A stretch of 64,000 nucleotides of DNA from Paenibacillus oceani. Its GTDB lineage: Bacteria > Bacillota > Bacilli > Paenibacillales > NBRC-103111. Every line of letters starts with the position of its first letter. Position 1 is the first letter of the stretch. The notes under the pieces are model-generated. The model saw nothing but the letters and a program-made list of their open reading frames with translations. It had not been told where the DNA came from and ran no database searches. Positions 48,550-57,615 of this stretch are shown one piece after another. The stretch is taken from assembly GCF_014705615.1 (NCBI RefSeq), contig NZ_JACXJA010000003.1:310001-374000 (forward strand), given 5' to 3'. Both the position numbers and the translations under genes were made by a program.

Positions 48550-48894
48550 ATGTGGAATTATGCAGACGCAGCTGGGGCAGCGGCCTCACCTAACTTGCTC
48601 ACGACGATTGTTCCGTTCGTACTGATGTTCGCCGTGTTGTATTTCTTGCTGATCCGCCCGCAGCAGAAGCGCCAGAAAACCCGCAACATGATGCTGAACC
48701 AGCTGAAAAAAGGGGACAAGGTTACGACGATCGGCGGCATGCACGGTACGATCATGGAGATCACGGATGATATCATCGTGCTTCGCGTCAACGATGCGAC
48801 CAAGCTGACGTTCGACCGTTCGGCGATTAACGCGGTCAGCGCCTCCGCACCGGCCGCTGAGAAACCGGCTGAGAAGCCTGCCGAGAAAGCTTAA
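48550..48894 (+). CDS. yajC: Preprotein translocase subunit YajC
   Basis: Small membrane protein of the SecDF-YajC complex. 114 residues: one span (about 20-38, LTTIVPFVLMFAVLYFLLI), then the signature RPQQKRQKTRNMMLNQLKKG and GDKVTTIGGMHGTI, and an Ala/Glu/Pro tail. AAAAGGAGGG precedes the ATG. It follows tgt by 18 bases and is the last gene of this operon. Confidence 0.97.
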   Translation: MWNYADAAGAAASPNLLTTIVPFVLMFAVLYFLLIRPQQKRQKTRNMMLNQLKKGDKVTTIGGMHGTIMEITDDIIVLRVNDATKLTFDRSAINAVSASAPAAEKPAEKPAEKA

Positions 48895-48915
48895 TATGTA
48901 GTGAAATGGACAGAG

Positions 48916-48942
48916 GAGACCCGAGACGGTCTCTTTTTTTTG
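48916..48942 (+). terminator. Intrinsic terminator after yajC
   Basis: GAGACC pairs with GGTCTC around a six-base loop and is followed by eight Ts. It marks the left edge of the accessory block. Confidence 0.85.
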
Positions 48943-49193
48943 GACTATTTACTGAAATTGAGCCAGCAAGCCGTTTATCGCGTACGCTCGGCGCTCTGCC
49001 CGGCATACGGCTCACGCAATCTCCTGATTTGTGGACTGTCGGATAATTTTTTTGGATGATTTGGCTTCCGGGCTGCGGACATTCCAGTATAATCAAGATG
49101 CGGCGCCATGAAGATCGGCGATTTGCCGCAATACCCATTCCGACAGGGCGGGAGAGGATGTTAGGTCTGAACCGGGAGAGGAGAAAGACAAAC

Positions 49194-52109
49194 GTGGATT
49201 GGCAAGCGGATTGGATCTGGCTGGACGAGATAGAGCGTCCTGTTAATACGCACGTATGTTTTCGCAAAACGTTCACGCTCGGCGCCGAAGCGGTCGGCAA
49301 AGCGCGGTTGCGAATAAGCGCCGATTCGTACTACCGGGTATGGATCAACGGAAAGGAAGCCGGAGAAGGACCGGTTCGTTCGACGCCCCGGCATTGGTAT
49401 TACGACGATTACGATGTCAGCGGTTATGTCCGGACCGGGGATAACGTGATCGCTGTGGATGTATGGCATTACGGCCATTCGAATTATCAGTACATCGAGA
49501 ATCAGGCGGGCTTGATCGCAAGACTCGATCTCGGGGAAGACGGCCAGGCCGGAAGCTTCGCCACGGATAATAGCTGGAAGGCGAAGCAGCATGACGGATT
49601 CGAGAGCCATACGGTGAAACGCAATGTCAATATCGGCTGGCTGGAGCTGTTCGATGCCCGGAAGTGGAACGACGTCTGGCTGACGTCCGCATATGACGAT
49701 TCGGACTGGAGCAGTGCGGTCCGCGTGGCGGAAGGCGGAGGCGGAGTCTGGGGCGAGCTGCACACGGCTTCGATCGAGCCGATGGCCAAATCGCGCATTT
49801 ATCCCAGCCAATTGACCTCCATATCGGAAGTCCGTCCGCTGCGGCAAGTCGTATCGGTGAATATGCGCGACAACTTTTATCCTGGCAACCGGGACGCCAA
49901 TGCCAAAATATTCAGCGGTTACTTGGCAACGCTTCTCGAGACGGATGAACGCGTGACAGGTAAGCTCACATTCGCGCATTCGCCGTGGAACGGCGTCCAA
50001 GGCCGATATAAAATAAACAGCCGCTGGTACAAGCAAGGGGAAGAGATCGTGCTGGAGCCGGGACGGCACTTGTTCTTGCTTGAAATATGCGGCGTTCATA
50101 ACGATTTGTTCTCGCATATGGAATGGGACTTTCCGTCGCCGATTCGTTTCATTTCCCCGTTTGAGCCTCAGGGCGACGTGCGAAGGGCGGAGGGGGCGGC
50201 TGAAGGAGACGGCAGCTCACCGTTCGTCACTTGGGGGCCTTTCGAGACAATTGAGCCTGTGGCTGACGGCTACCATCCGGTCTACGGGGGCGTCGAAAAG
50301 GAGACCGGGCTGAACCGGTCTCACCCGGAGTTTGCCGCACTCGGCGAAGCGGCCGAACCGGCCGATCTGCTCGCTTACCGGTCCTCGTGCAAGGAGGTGG
50401 AGCCGTCACGGATCATCGTGAACCATATGATCTATTCCTTGATGCTTCGCAAGCAAACCGTGGCAACCCGGGCGGTGCAGCGGAAAGACGAACGGATGCT
50501 GTACGGGCATCCCCGCCCTTCCGTGCTGGCTCCTCCGGCGGACGGAGCGGACCTGGAGCTGATCGTCGACTTCGGCAAGCTGTACGTCGGGCAGATCGAG
50601 TTCGATCTGGATGCGGCGGAAGGCACCGTGATCGATGTATACGGCTTTGAGACGATGGTGGACGGCAAGGTGCGGTATACGGGCGGATTGAATAACGCTT
50701 TCCGGTATACAGCACGGGGAGGCCGGCAGTCCTATCGAAGCGTAACCCGGATGGGGTTCCGCTATTTAATCGTAGCGATTCGCGGCCAGACGACGCCGGT
50801 TTCCTTCCACTCGATCTCCGTGCTTCAATCCGGATACCCGGTAACCGATCAGGCGGTATTCCGCTGCTCGGACCCGCTGCTGAACGACATCTGGGAAATT
50901 AGCCGGCATACGTCGGAAGTATGCACAGAGGATATGTTCGTCGACTGCCCGACGTACGAGCGGGTATTCTGGGTCGGCGACTGCCGGGTCAGCTCGCTTG
51001 TCAACTACTATTTATTCGGCTCCTACGAACTGGCGGAGCATTGCCTGACGATGGTTCCGCGCTCGCGCGAACAGAGCGGTCTGCTGCTCTCCTGCATGCC
51101 TACCGATTGGCAGTCGGTCATCCCGATGTGGACCTTCAGTTGGGTAATCGCTTGTAAGGAGTACGTCGAATACAGCGGGGATACGAAGTTTATCGGCACC
51201 ATCTATCCGGACATCGCCGAGACGCTGGAGACGTACTGCACGTTTATTAATGATAAAGGCTTGTTCGATATCAGCTCGTGGAATTTGCTCGACTGGGCCG
51301 AGCTGGATATTCCGTATGTCGGTGTAGGTACGGCGCAGCATGCGGCGCTTGCTTATTGCTGCCGGATAACGGCGGATATGGCCCGGCGGCTGTCTCAACC
51401 CGAAGACGAGCGGCGGTGGAACGAGCGGAGCGAACGGCTCAAAGCGAGCATGAACGTTCATCTGTGGGACGACGGAAGAAGCGCCTACATAGACGGCTGG
51501 TATCGCAGCGGCAAACGGTCCGGTACTTGCAGCGTCCAAACCCATACGCTGCTTTATTTGTTCGATATGCTGGATCAAAAGCGCAAAGACGCCGTCGAAA
51601 GCAGGCTGGTCGATCCGCCTGCCGACTGGGTGCGCATTGGCACGCCGTTCATGTCGTTTTATTTGTTCGAAGCGTGGCAGCGGATGGGCCGGCTCGATCG
51701 GATCGTATCCGCCATCCGCCAAGACTGGGGAACGATGGTCCGCCACGGATCGACTACGTGCTGGGAGACGTTCGCCGTGTACCCGCGTAGCTTCGCCCAT
51801 GCGTGGTCGGCTGCGCCCGCTTATGTGCTCGGTAAATATGGCTTGGGCGTTGCGCCGGCTGCCGAGGGGTTCCGCCGCATCTCGATATGTCCGCCAGAGC
51901 TGGACGGGCTGGAATGGGCGGAGGGGTCCGTTCCGACGCCGTACGGCCGGATAGACGTCGAATGGAGCCGCGAGAACGGCTCGGCGAGGCTGAGGCTGCG
52001 GGTACCGCAAGGCATCGGGATCGATGACGCCGAAGCGAGGGAACGCGGCTGGGACATACGGATCGAACGGGTGGGAGACACCGGGGAAGGGAGTGGGGAC
52101 GATGCATGA
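49194..52109 (+). CDS. GH78-type alpha-L-rhamnosidase
   Basis: 971-residue protein with no signal peptide. The N-terminal half has beta-sandwich domains (WIWLDEIERP, then LRISADSYYRVWINGKE typical of Bac_rhamnosid_N). The C-terminal half is an (alpha/alpha)6 barrel with the GH78 signature DCPTYERVFWVGDCR carrying the presumed acid residue, and the HGSTTCWETF motif carrying a second glutamate. A final beta-domain contains FRRISICPPELDGLEWAEG. Known members release terminal rhamnose from plant glycosides and polysaccharides; here the enzyme would act on imported substrate. GTG at 49194 was chosen (GAGGAGAA ten bases upstream); ATG at 49158 is possible. It overlaps the next gene by eight bases. 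Confidence 0.87.
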   Translation: MDWQADWIWLDEIERPVNTHVCFRKTFTLGAEAVGKARLRISADSYYRVWINGKEAGEGPVRSTPRHWYYDDYDVSGYVRTGDNVIAVDVWHYGHSNYQYIENQAGLIARLDLGEDGQAGSFATDNSWKAKQHDGFESHTVKRNVNIGWLELFDARKWNDVWLTSAYDDSDWSSAVRVAEGGGGVWGELHTASIEPMAKSRIYPSQLTSISEVRPLRQVVSVNMRDNFYPGNRDANAKIFSGYLATLLETDERVTGKLTFAHSPWNGVQGRYKINSRWYKQGEEIVLEPGRHLFLLEICGVHNDLFSHMEWDFPSPIRFISPFEPQGDVRRAEGAAEGDGSSPFVTWGPFETIEPVADGYHPVYGGVEKETGLNRSHPEFAALGEAAEPADLLAYRSSCKEVEPSRIIVNHMIYSLMLRKQTVATRAVQRKDERMLYGHPRPSVLAPPADGADLELIVDFGKLYVGQIEFDLDAAEGTVIDVYGFETMVDGKVRYTGGLNNAFRYTARGGRQSYRSVTRMGFRYLIVAIRGQTTPVSFHSISVLQSGYPVTDQAVFRCSDPLLNDIWEISRHTSEVCTEDMFVDCPTYERVFWVGDCRVSSLVNYYLFGSYELAEHCLTMVPRSREQSGLLLSCMPTDWQSVIPMWTFSWVIACKEYVEYSGDTKFIGTIYPDIAETLETYCTFINDKGLFDISSWNLLDWAELDIPYVGVGTAQHAALAYCCRITADMARRLSQPEDERRWNERSERLKASMNVHLWDDGRSAYIDGWYRSGKRSGTCSVQTHTLLYLFDMLDQKRKDAVESRLVDPPADWVRIGTPFMSFYLFEAWQRMGRLDRIVSAIRQDWGTMVRHGSTTCWETFAVYPRSFAHAWSAAPAYVLGKYGLGVAPAAEGFRRISICPPELDGLEWAEGSVPTPYGRIDVEWSRENGSARLRLRVPQGIGIDDAEARERGWDIRIERVGDTGEGSGDDA

Positions 52110-53268
52110 CGATGACTTGAAATCGTGGAGTAAAGAAGACATATGCGCCCATCTGGGCGACGATTATGACCGTTACCTGGGGGCGATCGTGCCTCCGATC
52201 TTCCAAAATTCGCTGTTTACGAGAAAGACGAAGTCGCACGGTTACAGCTACTCTCGCGTCTCGAACCCGACGCTGGAGGTGGCCGAGCGGAAGCTGGCCG
52301 CCCTGGAGGAAGGGGAACGCGCGCTGCTGTTCTCCTCCGGCATGTCGGCGATTACGGCTGCGATTATGCAGCATGCGGTGAAAGACTGCCATGTCGTAAC
52401 CCTGAAGAGCGTGTACACGCCTGTGCGTGTATTTCTCGAAACGTATATGAACAAGTTCGGCGTAGAAACGACCTTCGTCTCCGGGGAGGAGGTCCGGCAG
52501 TTTGAAGAGGCGATCCGGCCGAATACGCGGCTTATTTATTTGGAGACGCCGCTTTCGAACGTCTTCACCCTGCAGGATCTCGCGGCGGTTGCAAAGCTTG
52601 CCAAAAGCAAAGGCATCGCTACCGTCGTGGACAATACGTGGGCGACGCCGCTGTATCAAAATCCGCTTCGGTTCGGAATCGACACCGTCGTTCACTCCGC
52701 TTCGAAATATTTGGGAGGGCACAGCGATATTATCGGCGGCGTCTTAATATCCGATGCCGCCACGGTCGAGCAGATGACGCATCGGGAACGGGGAATGTTC
52801 GGAGCGGTGATGGACCCGCATCAAGCCTGGCTGCTCACGCGGGGACTCCGGACGCTACCGCTGCGGATGGCGAAGCATCAGGAGAACGCGAGGAAGGTCG
52901 CGGCGTTCCTCCAGGAGCATCGTGACGTGGAGCAGGTGTTTTATCCCGGGCTGCCGGACCATCCCCAGTTCGAGCTAGCACTAGAACAGATGAGCGGCTG
53001 CAACGGGTTGATCAGCTTCGTACCGAAAGGGGACAAAGCGAACGTTGCCCGGATGAGCCGGGCGATGACCTGCTTCGAGGTCGGTCCCAGCTGGGGAGGC
53101 TTCGAAAGCTTAATGAACTTCCCCGGGGCGGGGATCGATGAGGAAATGTCGGAGCGCACCGGCATTCCGCGAGGCCTTGTCCGCATCTCGGTCGGTCTGG
53201 AAACGGCGGGAACGATCATCGAAGATTTGGAGCGGGGCTTGCACGCTATTCGTCAGGAGGGATCGTAA
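52102..53268 (+). CDS. MetC-like trans-sulfuration PLP enzyme
   Basis: Fold type I PLP enzyme of the Cys/Met metabolism family. 388 residues. PLP lysine K202 in HSASKYLGGHSD, Asp177 in VVDNTW, YSRVSNPTLE phosphate region, and active-site Tyr105 in SVYTPVR. That YxP form and SWGGFESLM near the end are closer to cystathionine beta-lyase (MetC type) than to cystathionine gamma-synthase, which has YGGT. Likely a C-S lyase, but the substrate is not predictable. The ATG at 52102 overlaps the GH78 stop, and the next gene starts three bases after its own stop, so the three are probably one operon. Its presence in a glycosidase cluster is unusual. Confidence 0.85.
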   Translation: MHDDDLKSWSKEDICAHLGDDYDRYLGAIVPPIFQNSLFTRKTKSHGYSYSRVSNPTLEVAERKLAALEEGERALLFSSGMSAITAAIMQHAVKDCHVVTLKSVYTPVRVFLETYMNKFGVETTFVSGEEVRQFEEAIRPNTRLIYLETPLSNVFTLQDLAAVAKLAKSKGIATVVDNTWATPLYQNPLRFGIDTVVHSASKYLGGHSDIIGGVLISDAATVEQMTHRERGMFGAVMDPHQAWLLTRGLRTLPLRMAKHQENARKVAAFLQEHRDVEQVFYPGLPDHPQFELALEQMSGCNGLISFVPKGDKANVARMSRAMTCFEVGPSWGGFESLMNFPGAGIDEEMSERTGIPRGLVRISVGLETAGTIIEDLERGLHAIRQEGS

Positions 53269-53270
53269 AG

Positions 53271-54077
53271 ATGGAGTTGAAACTATTCAAAGCATTGTGG
53301 GGCATGACCGGTACGCTGGAAGAACAAATCGAGCGGATCGCCGAAGCGGGATATGACGGAGTGGAGTGCCTCGTCCCCGACAAGGAGGACGTTCCGAGAT
53401 TCCGCCGGCTGTTGGAGCGGTACGGTCTTGATTATATCGCGATGATGTACACGGACGGCGACCACGCGGCTACATTTCGCGATAGGCTGAACCGGGCTTG
53501 CGAGCTGGAGCCGCTCAAGGTCAATTCGCACAGCGCCAAAGACTGGATGCCGTTCGACGAGCAGCGGGCGTTTTTCGAGCAGGCGATGAAAGCGGAGCGG
53601 GACGTTCCGATTCCCGTCGCCCACGAGACCCACCGCAACCGCGCCACTTATTCGGCATGGAGCACGGCGGCGCTTCTGAAGGAATTTCCGGAGATGAAGC
53701 TGACCGCCGATTTCAGTCATTGGGTCGTCGTATCGGAGACGCTCCTGGAGGATCAGCGGGACAACGTGGAGCTGGCGATCAGCCGGACAATTCATATTCA
53801 CGGACGGGTCGGATTCCGCCACGGTCCGCAGGTTCCCGACCCGGCGGCGCCGGAATACGCGCAGGAGCGGGAAGCGCACGAAGCGTGGTGGGACGAAATT
53901 TGCCGCAGCCATTATGCCAGAGGTGAGAGAATCGTGACCTTCGATCCGGAGTTCGGACCGCCGAAGTATTTGCATACGCTGCCGTACACCGGACAGCCGT
54001 TGGCCGATCTGTGGCAAGTGTGCAAATGGATGGGGGACGCTTACCGCGATCGCTTCCGCCGGATTCGGTGGGAGTAA
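53271..54077 (+). CDS. Sugar phosphate isomerase/epimerase, TIM barrel
   Basis: 268-residue member of the xylose isomerase-like/AP endonuclease 2 TIM-barrel family. Visible features are the N-terminal EEQIERIAEAGYDGVECLVP strand-helix, PVAHETHRN, LTADFSHWVVVSE and TIHIHGRVGFRHGPQ, which supply the His, Glu and Asp metal ligands. Substrate not predictable; relatives act on sugars, inositols or hydroxypyruvate. Starts at ATG 53271 after an AGGAGG site, three bases after the previous stop. Confidence 0.85.
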   Translation: MELKLFKALWGMTGTLEEQIERIAEAGYDGVECLVPDKEDVPRFRRLLERYGLDYIAMMYTDGDHAATFRDRLNRACELEPLKVNSHSAKDWMPFDEQRAFFEQAMKAERDVPIPVAHETHRNRATYSAWSTAALLKEFPEMKLTADFSHWVVVSETLLEDQRDNVELAISRTIHIHGRVGFRHGPQVPDPAAPEYAQEREAHEAWWDEICRSHYARGERIVTFDPEFGPPKYLHTLPYTGQPLADLWQVCKWMGDAYRDRFRRIRWE

Positions 54078-54142
54078 CGAAGCGGTTTCCCCCGCAAGGA
54101 TAAGGATAAGCGGAGTAAGGATAAAGGCGGTGCGAACCGGGA

Positions 54143-55039
54143 ATGAACAAGATGGATCAGCCTTCTTCCGATTTTGTGGATCACGATTTTAATGAATCAC
54201 TCGACCTGTTTCCCGTCTATTGCGAGCATAAAAGCGATACGACGCCGATGCGTGCGGCTCACGCCCACCGCGGCTTCGAGTTTCACTTTACGTTCTCAAA
54301 CCGGGGGATGATCCGGGTGGAGGACCGGGAATTCAGCGTTTATCCGGGCAAAGTTGTGATCATCCCGCCTCTCAAATACCATCGCTTCCATCCGGCGCAA
54401 AAATCGGTCTACAACCGTGCGATTTTGTCGATCGAGGAATCGTATTTGCAGCGGTTGATCGAAGCGGAGCCGGAGATCGCGGCCGTGTATGAGTCGTGGT
54501 TTCCCGGGGACGACGTCATTACGCTGGAATTCTCGATAGCAAGCCGGGAGCTGCAGCACATCCACCCTATTACGCAGCAGCTCGAATCGGAGCTGAAAGA
54601 GCGTAGGCAAGGCTTCGAGCTGTACGTGAGAACGTTGCTGCTCCAGTTGATCCTGCAACTCGCCCGGACGAAAGACTCGTGCGTCGTCAAGGAGCGGGCC
54701 GCTGCCGAGATGCTCGAGATCGCAGAGCGGATGACCGCCTATATCTCGGAGCGGTGCTGCGAGGGGGTCGACATCCCGGAGCTGACGGAGAAGTTTCACG
54801 TCTCGCGTTCTTATGTTTACAAGCTGGTCAAGCAGCTCACCGGGTACACGCCGTATCAGTACATTATTATGCACCGGATTATCCGGGCCAAGGAAATGCT
54901 GCGTTCCAGCAACGAATCAATTACGCAGATCGCCCTTCGTGCGGGCTTCAACGATTCCCCGCATTTTATCCGTACTTTTAAGGAAGCGACGGGAATGACG
55001 CCGGGCGAGTTTAAACATTTGCCGGACAGCGGGATGTAG
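54143..55039 (+). CDS. AraC family transcriptional regulator
   Basis: 298-residue regulator with an N-terminal cupin-type sensor domain (HAHRGFEFHFTFSNRG, then YPGKVVIIPPLKYHRF) and a C-terminal double helix-turn-helix (about 200-295): VDIPELTEKFHVSRSYVYKL and ITQIALRAGFNDSPHFIRTF with the family end GMTPGEF. It lies downstream of the three-gene glycosidase cluster in the same direction and probably activates it in response to a sugar (inference). A GC-rich inverted repeat at about 55065-55090 follows. Confidence 0.93.
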   Translation: MNKMDQPSSDFVDHDFNESLDLFPVYCEHKSDTTPMRAAHAHRGFEFHFTFSNRGMIRVEDREFSVYPGKVVIIPPLKYHRFHPAQKSVYNRAILSIEESYLQRLIEAEPEIAAVYESWFPGDDVITLEFSIASRELQHIHPITQQLESELKERRQGFELYVRTLLLQLILQLARTKDSCVVKERAAAEMLEIAERMTAYISERCCEGVDIPELTEKFHVSRSYVYKLVKQLTGYTPYQYIIMHRIIRAKEMLRSSNESITQIALRAGFNDSPHFIRTFKEATGMTPGEFKHLPDSGM

Positions 55040-55222
55040 CTAGATAGAGGAGCAGAGAGCCGGGGCGCGGAAGCGGCCCGGTTCCTCGTCTTGCAGCAGC
55101 GCGTGAACCGCACACCCAATTTGCATTAAATACTGCCGTGCAATCGAAAGTTACCATTGTGCAATTGATGAAGCCCTGCACCTTATACAATAGAAGCATA
55201 ACCGATCGAGTGGGGTGTTTGC

Positions 55223-56578
55223 ATGGACAGCCATTTTGAAGTGGATTTGAATGATTACAGTTTTTTGGAGCAGGCCAGAGAAGCGGGCCGGGGGATTATG
55301 CGTCCGATTGAGGTGGCCGACCGGCTGAAAGGATTGTACTGGATCGAATTCGAATGCTCGCGCCTGGCGATGGGCTGGGTGTCCGCTTTTCCAGATTGGG
55401 AAGTAAAGGGACGGCTCGTCAGGCAAGCTTATCTGCACACGGAGCATATGAAATTGCTTGAAGCCCGGATTGACGAGCTGCCGGGCCGGGGAGTCGGCGG
55501 GAAATTGTGGACTCCGCAGAACGTCGGCGAGGCGTTCCAGCGAATGTCGATCGCTTATTCCACCGAGGCGTTTGCGGCGGCTTATTTTTATATTTTGACC
55601 CAGCTGTATAACCGGTACAGCCGGCTTCGCATGACGCTTGACCCGATTCTGGACGCTCCGACGATTGACCGGCTCAAGATCATCGAGATGAACCGGTCCG
55701 AGCTGACCGAGTGGGTGTCCGGCTATGCCCAGTTTGCCTATATCGACGATCCCGAACAGCGTATCCGTTTATCCGGGTGGCTGGAGTTCGTCCGGACTTT
55801 GTGGCAGGCGATGGACACAACGTCGGACCCGGAAGGGAAGGCCGGTTTTCCCGACTTCCCGGTTTACGAAGTGGAGAAGCCGGCAGGGCCGGTACCTGCC
55901 AAAGCGGCCGTCGATCCGCGTTATCCGCTCGTCGATTTGACCAAGTACAAAAGCGCGATGTTCGATCCGAAATCTCCGACGCACGGCAGCGTCAAGCATA
56001 TGGTATTTATTAATGCGAGCGAGATGTCCGCGGCCGAGACGATGACTTATTTGTATTACGGCGTCCTCCGGATGCCGATGGACTTTTACTACGATGTTGC
56101 CCGTCATACGTGGGACGAGGTGCGGCACAGCCAGATGGGCGTACGCCGGCTGCTCCAGATGGGGTACAAGACCGAAGAGTTCGCCTGGCATCCTTGTACG
56201 GTGCTGTCCGGATACAATTTTAAAGGCGCGTTCCCCGAATTTTATGCGAGCCTGACGATGGTGATGGAGCCTTGTTCCTTTATTAAGAAACGGAAATCGA
56301 TCGACTCGTTTTTGGAACACGGTGATCCGATGTCCTCCGTTCAGTCCGAATACGATATTGCCGACGAGCGGCTCCATGTGAATTTCGGCAAAAAGTGGGG
56401 AGCCAAAATGTACGAGCACATCGACGATCTGGTGACCGCCCAGTCGGTCGAACGGAAGGCGAAGCAGATGCATTTACAGAAGATGGGGTACAGCGCGGAG
56501 GAAGTTAACCGGGTACTCGATCATTTTCCGGAGTTTTGCGGATTTGCGACGATGGATCTGCAATACGACAAGTATTAA
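55223..56578 (+). CDS. Ferritin-like diiron protein, duplicated helical domain
   Basis: 451-residue, helix-rich protein of unknown function. The C-terminal half holds a full ferritin-like ligand set in the expected order: E272 (in AAETMTYLYYG), E299-x-x-H302 (in WDEVRHSQMG), E349 (in MVMEPCSF) and E382-x-x-H385 (in DERLHVNFGKKW). The N-terminal half has a weaker copy of the pattern (E44, HTEHMKLLE at 72-80, E115), suggesting internal duplication with one degenerate site. Such folds serve in iron storage, oxygenation or radical chemistry; none is claimed. GTGGGGTG precedes the ATG. A TACAAT -10 box lies at about 55186, with TTGATG 15 bases before it. The neighbours give no direct clue. Confidence 0.65.
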   Translation: MDSHFEVDLNDYSFLEQAREAGRGIMRPIEVADRLKGLYWIEFECSRLAMGWVSAFPDWEVKGRLVRQAYLHTEHMKLLEARIDELPGRGVGGKLWTPQNVGEAFQRMSIAYSTEAFAAAYFYILTQLYNRYSRLRMTLDPILDAPTIDRLKIIEMNRSELTEWVSGYAQFAYIDDPEQRIRLSGWLEFVRTLWQAMDTTSDPEGKAGFPDFPVYEVEKPAGPVPAKAAVDPRYPLVDLTKYKSAMFDPKSPTHGSVKHMVFINASEMSAAETMTYLYYGVLRMPMDFYYDVARHTWDEVRHSQMGVRRLLQMGYKTEEFAWHPCTVLSGYNFKGAFPEFYASLTMVMEPCSFIKKRKSIDSFLEHGDPMSSVQSEYDIADERLHVNFGKKWGAKMYEHIDDLVTAQSVERKAKQMHLQKMGYSAEEVNRVLDHFPEFCGFATMDLQYDKY

Positions 56579-56600
56579 ACGAAAACGAAAATCGCAGCCC

Positions 56601-56643
56601 AAAAAAGAGGGGCGTTCCGATGCCAAGCGGAGCGCTCCTCTTT
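56601..56643. terminator. Bidirectional terminator between convergent genes
   Basis: AAAGAGGGGCGTTCCG pairs with CGGAGCGCTCCTCTTT, with A- and T-rich flanks, between the diiron gene and the PAP2 gene. Confidence 0.75.
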
Positions 56644-56672
56644 GTGTTGGGTTGTGCCGCAGGTGTGCAGCG

Positions 56673-57500
56673 TTATCTCCCGATCCTGGCCCCTGCAAGC
56701 AGCGATCTGCCTTCAGCCAGACGCAGTCCGATGCGCGACGCGAGCAGCCCTAGCACCATGCCTCCGGCCATATCGGTCAGCCAGTGAATGCCCAAGTAAA
56801 AAATCGAGAAAATAATAATAGCCGCACTTGCCGGAACGAATACTTTCCAGAACTTATTCCGGGAACGGAGCGCGATTACGGCCATCGATACCGACAAGGA
56901 CGTATGAAGACTCGGGAAGCAGTTGTCCAGATCTGACAGCCGCCGGTATTCCGTCTCGAATGATGGAAAGGCGTCCAGCATAAGAAAACGGACATTCGGG
57001 TTAAACGCATGCACTTCGGTAACCGGAAAAAACAAATAAAACGGAATGGCGATCATATAATTGATCATCAGCGCATAACAGACGGCGTAAAACAACTTGT
57101 GCTCGCCCTCAAACGTATACAGAAACAGGGAAGCGACCATGATTGCCGTAAACACGACGACATAAAAAAAGCTCAGCCCTGCCGTCAAGTAACTATTCTC
57201 GAACAGCTTCTGAAACAGAGCGACAAATTCGCCTTCGAGTCTGTAGATGCTCGGAGTAAAGTCGGCATGCTGGACCACCATGCTGTTCTCAATCGAAATC
57301 TCGATTTTATTGAAAAATAAAATAACGGCGATGCCCAGAAAATGAAGCAAATATTTGCGCTTCGTAAACAGCTCCTGAACAAACGCTCCGGCCGCATGAA
57401 ACGGGTATAACGGATGTCTCTTCAAGGAGAAAAACAATAAAACATACACGGTCAGGGCCATAAGAACGGTCACGTGGGTCATGGACTGGAACGTAAACAA
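56673..57500 (-). CDS. PAP2-family membrane phosphatase/transferase
   Basis: 275-residue membrane protein with about six spans. The lipid phosphatase motifs are present as CFPSLHTSLSV (C2) and GIHWLTDMAGG (C3), with a preceding RRLSDLDN stretch. The layout resembles the inositolphosphotransferase/AUR1-like branch of PAP2 more than short undecaprenyl-pyrophosphate phosphatases. Substrate unknown; a lipid or glycolipid headgroup is likely. The TTG at 57500 has GGGGGAT six bases upstream; TTG 57506 and ATG 57482 are alternatives. It is on the minus strand, at the right edge of the accessory block. Confidence 0.82.
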   Translation of the reverse strand: MFTFQSMTHVTVLMALTVYVLLFFSLKRHPLYPFHAAGAFVQELFTKRKYLLHFLGIAVILFFNKIEISIENSMVVQHADFTPSIYRLEGEFVALFQKLFENSYLTAGLSFFYVVVFTAIMVASLFLYTFEGEHKLFYAVCYALMINYMIAIPFYLFFPVTEVHAFNPNVRFLMLDAFPSFETEYRRLSDLDNCFPSLHTSLSVSMAVIALRSRNKFWKVFVPASAAIIIFSIFYLGIHWLTDMAGGMVLGLLASRIGLRLAEGRSLLAGARIGR

Positions 57501-57615
57501 AAACAAATCCCCCTACATCGATGTGTGGCTGCCGCGACTTGGACCCAACCAGTATATCATATCCGGGGGTGTGCCGAAATGCTCCTACTTTTACCTGACC
57601 GTGGCCTGCTTGCGC

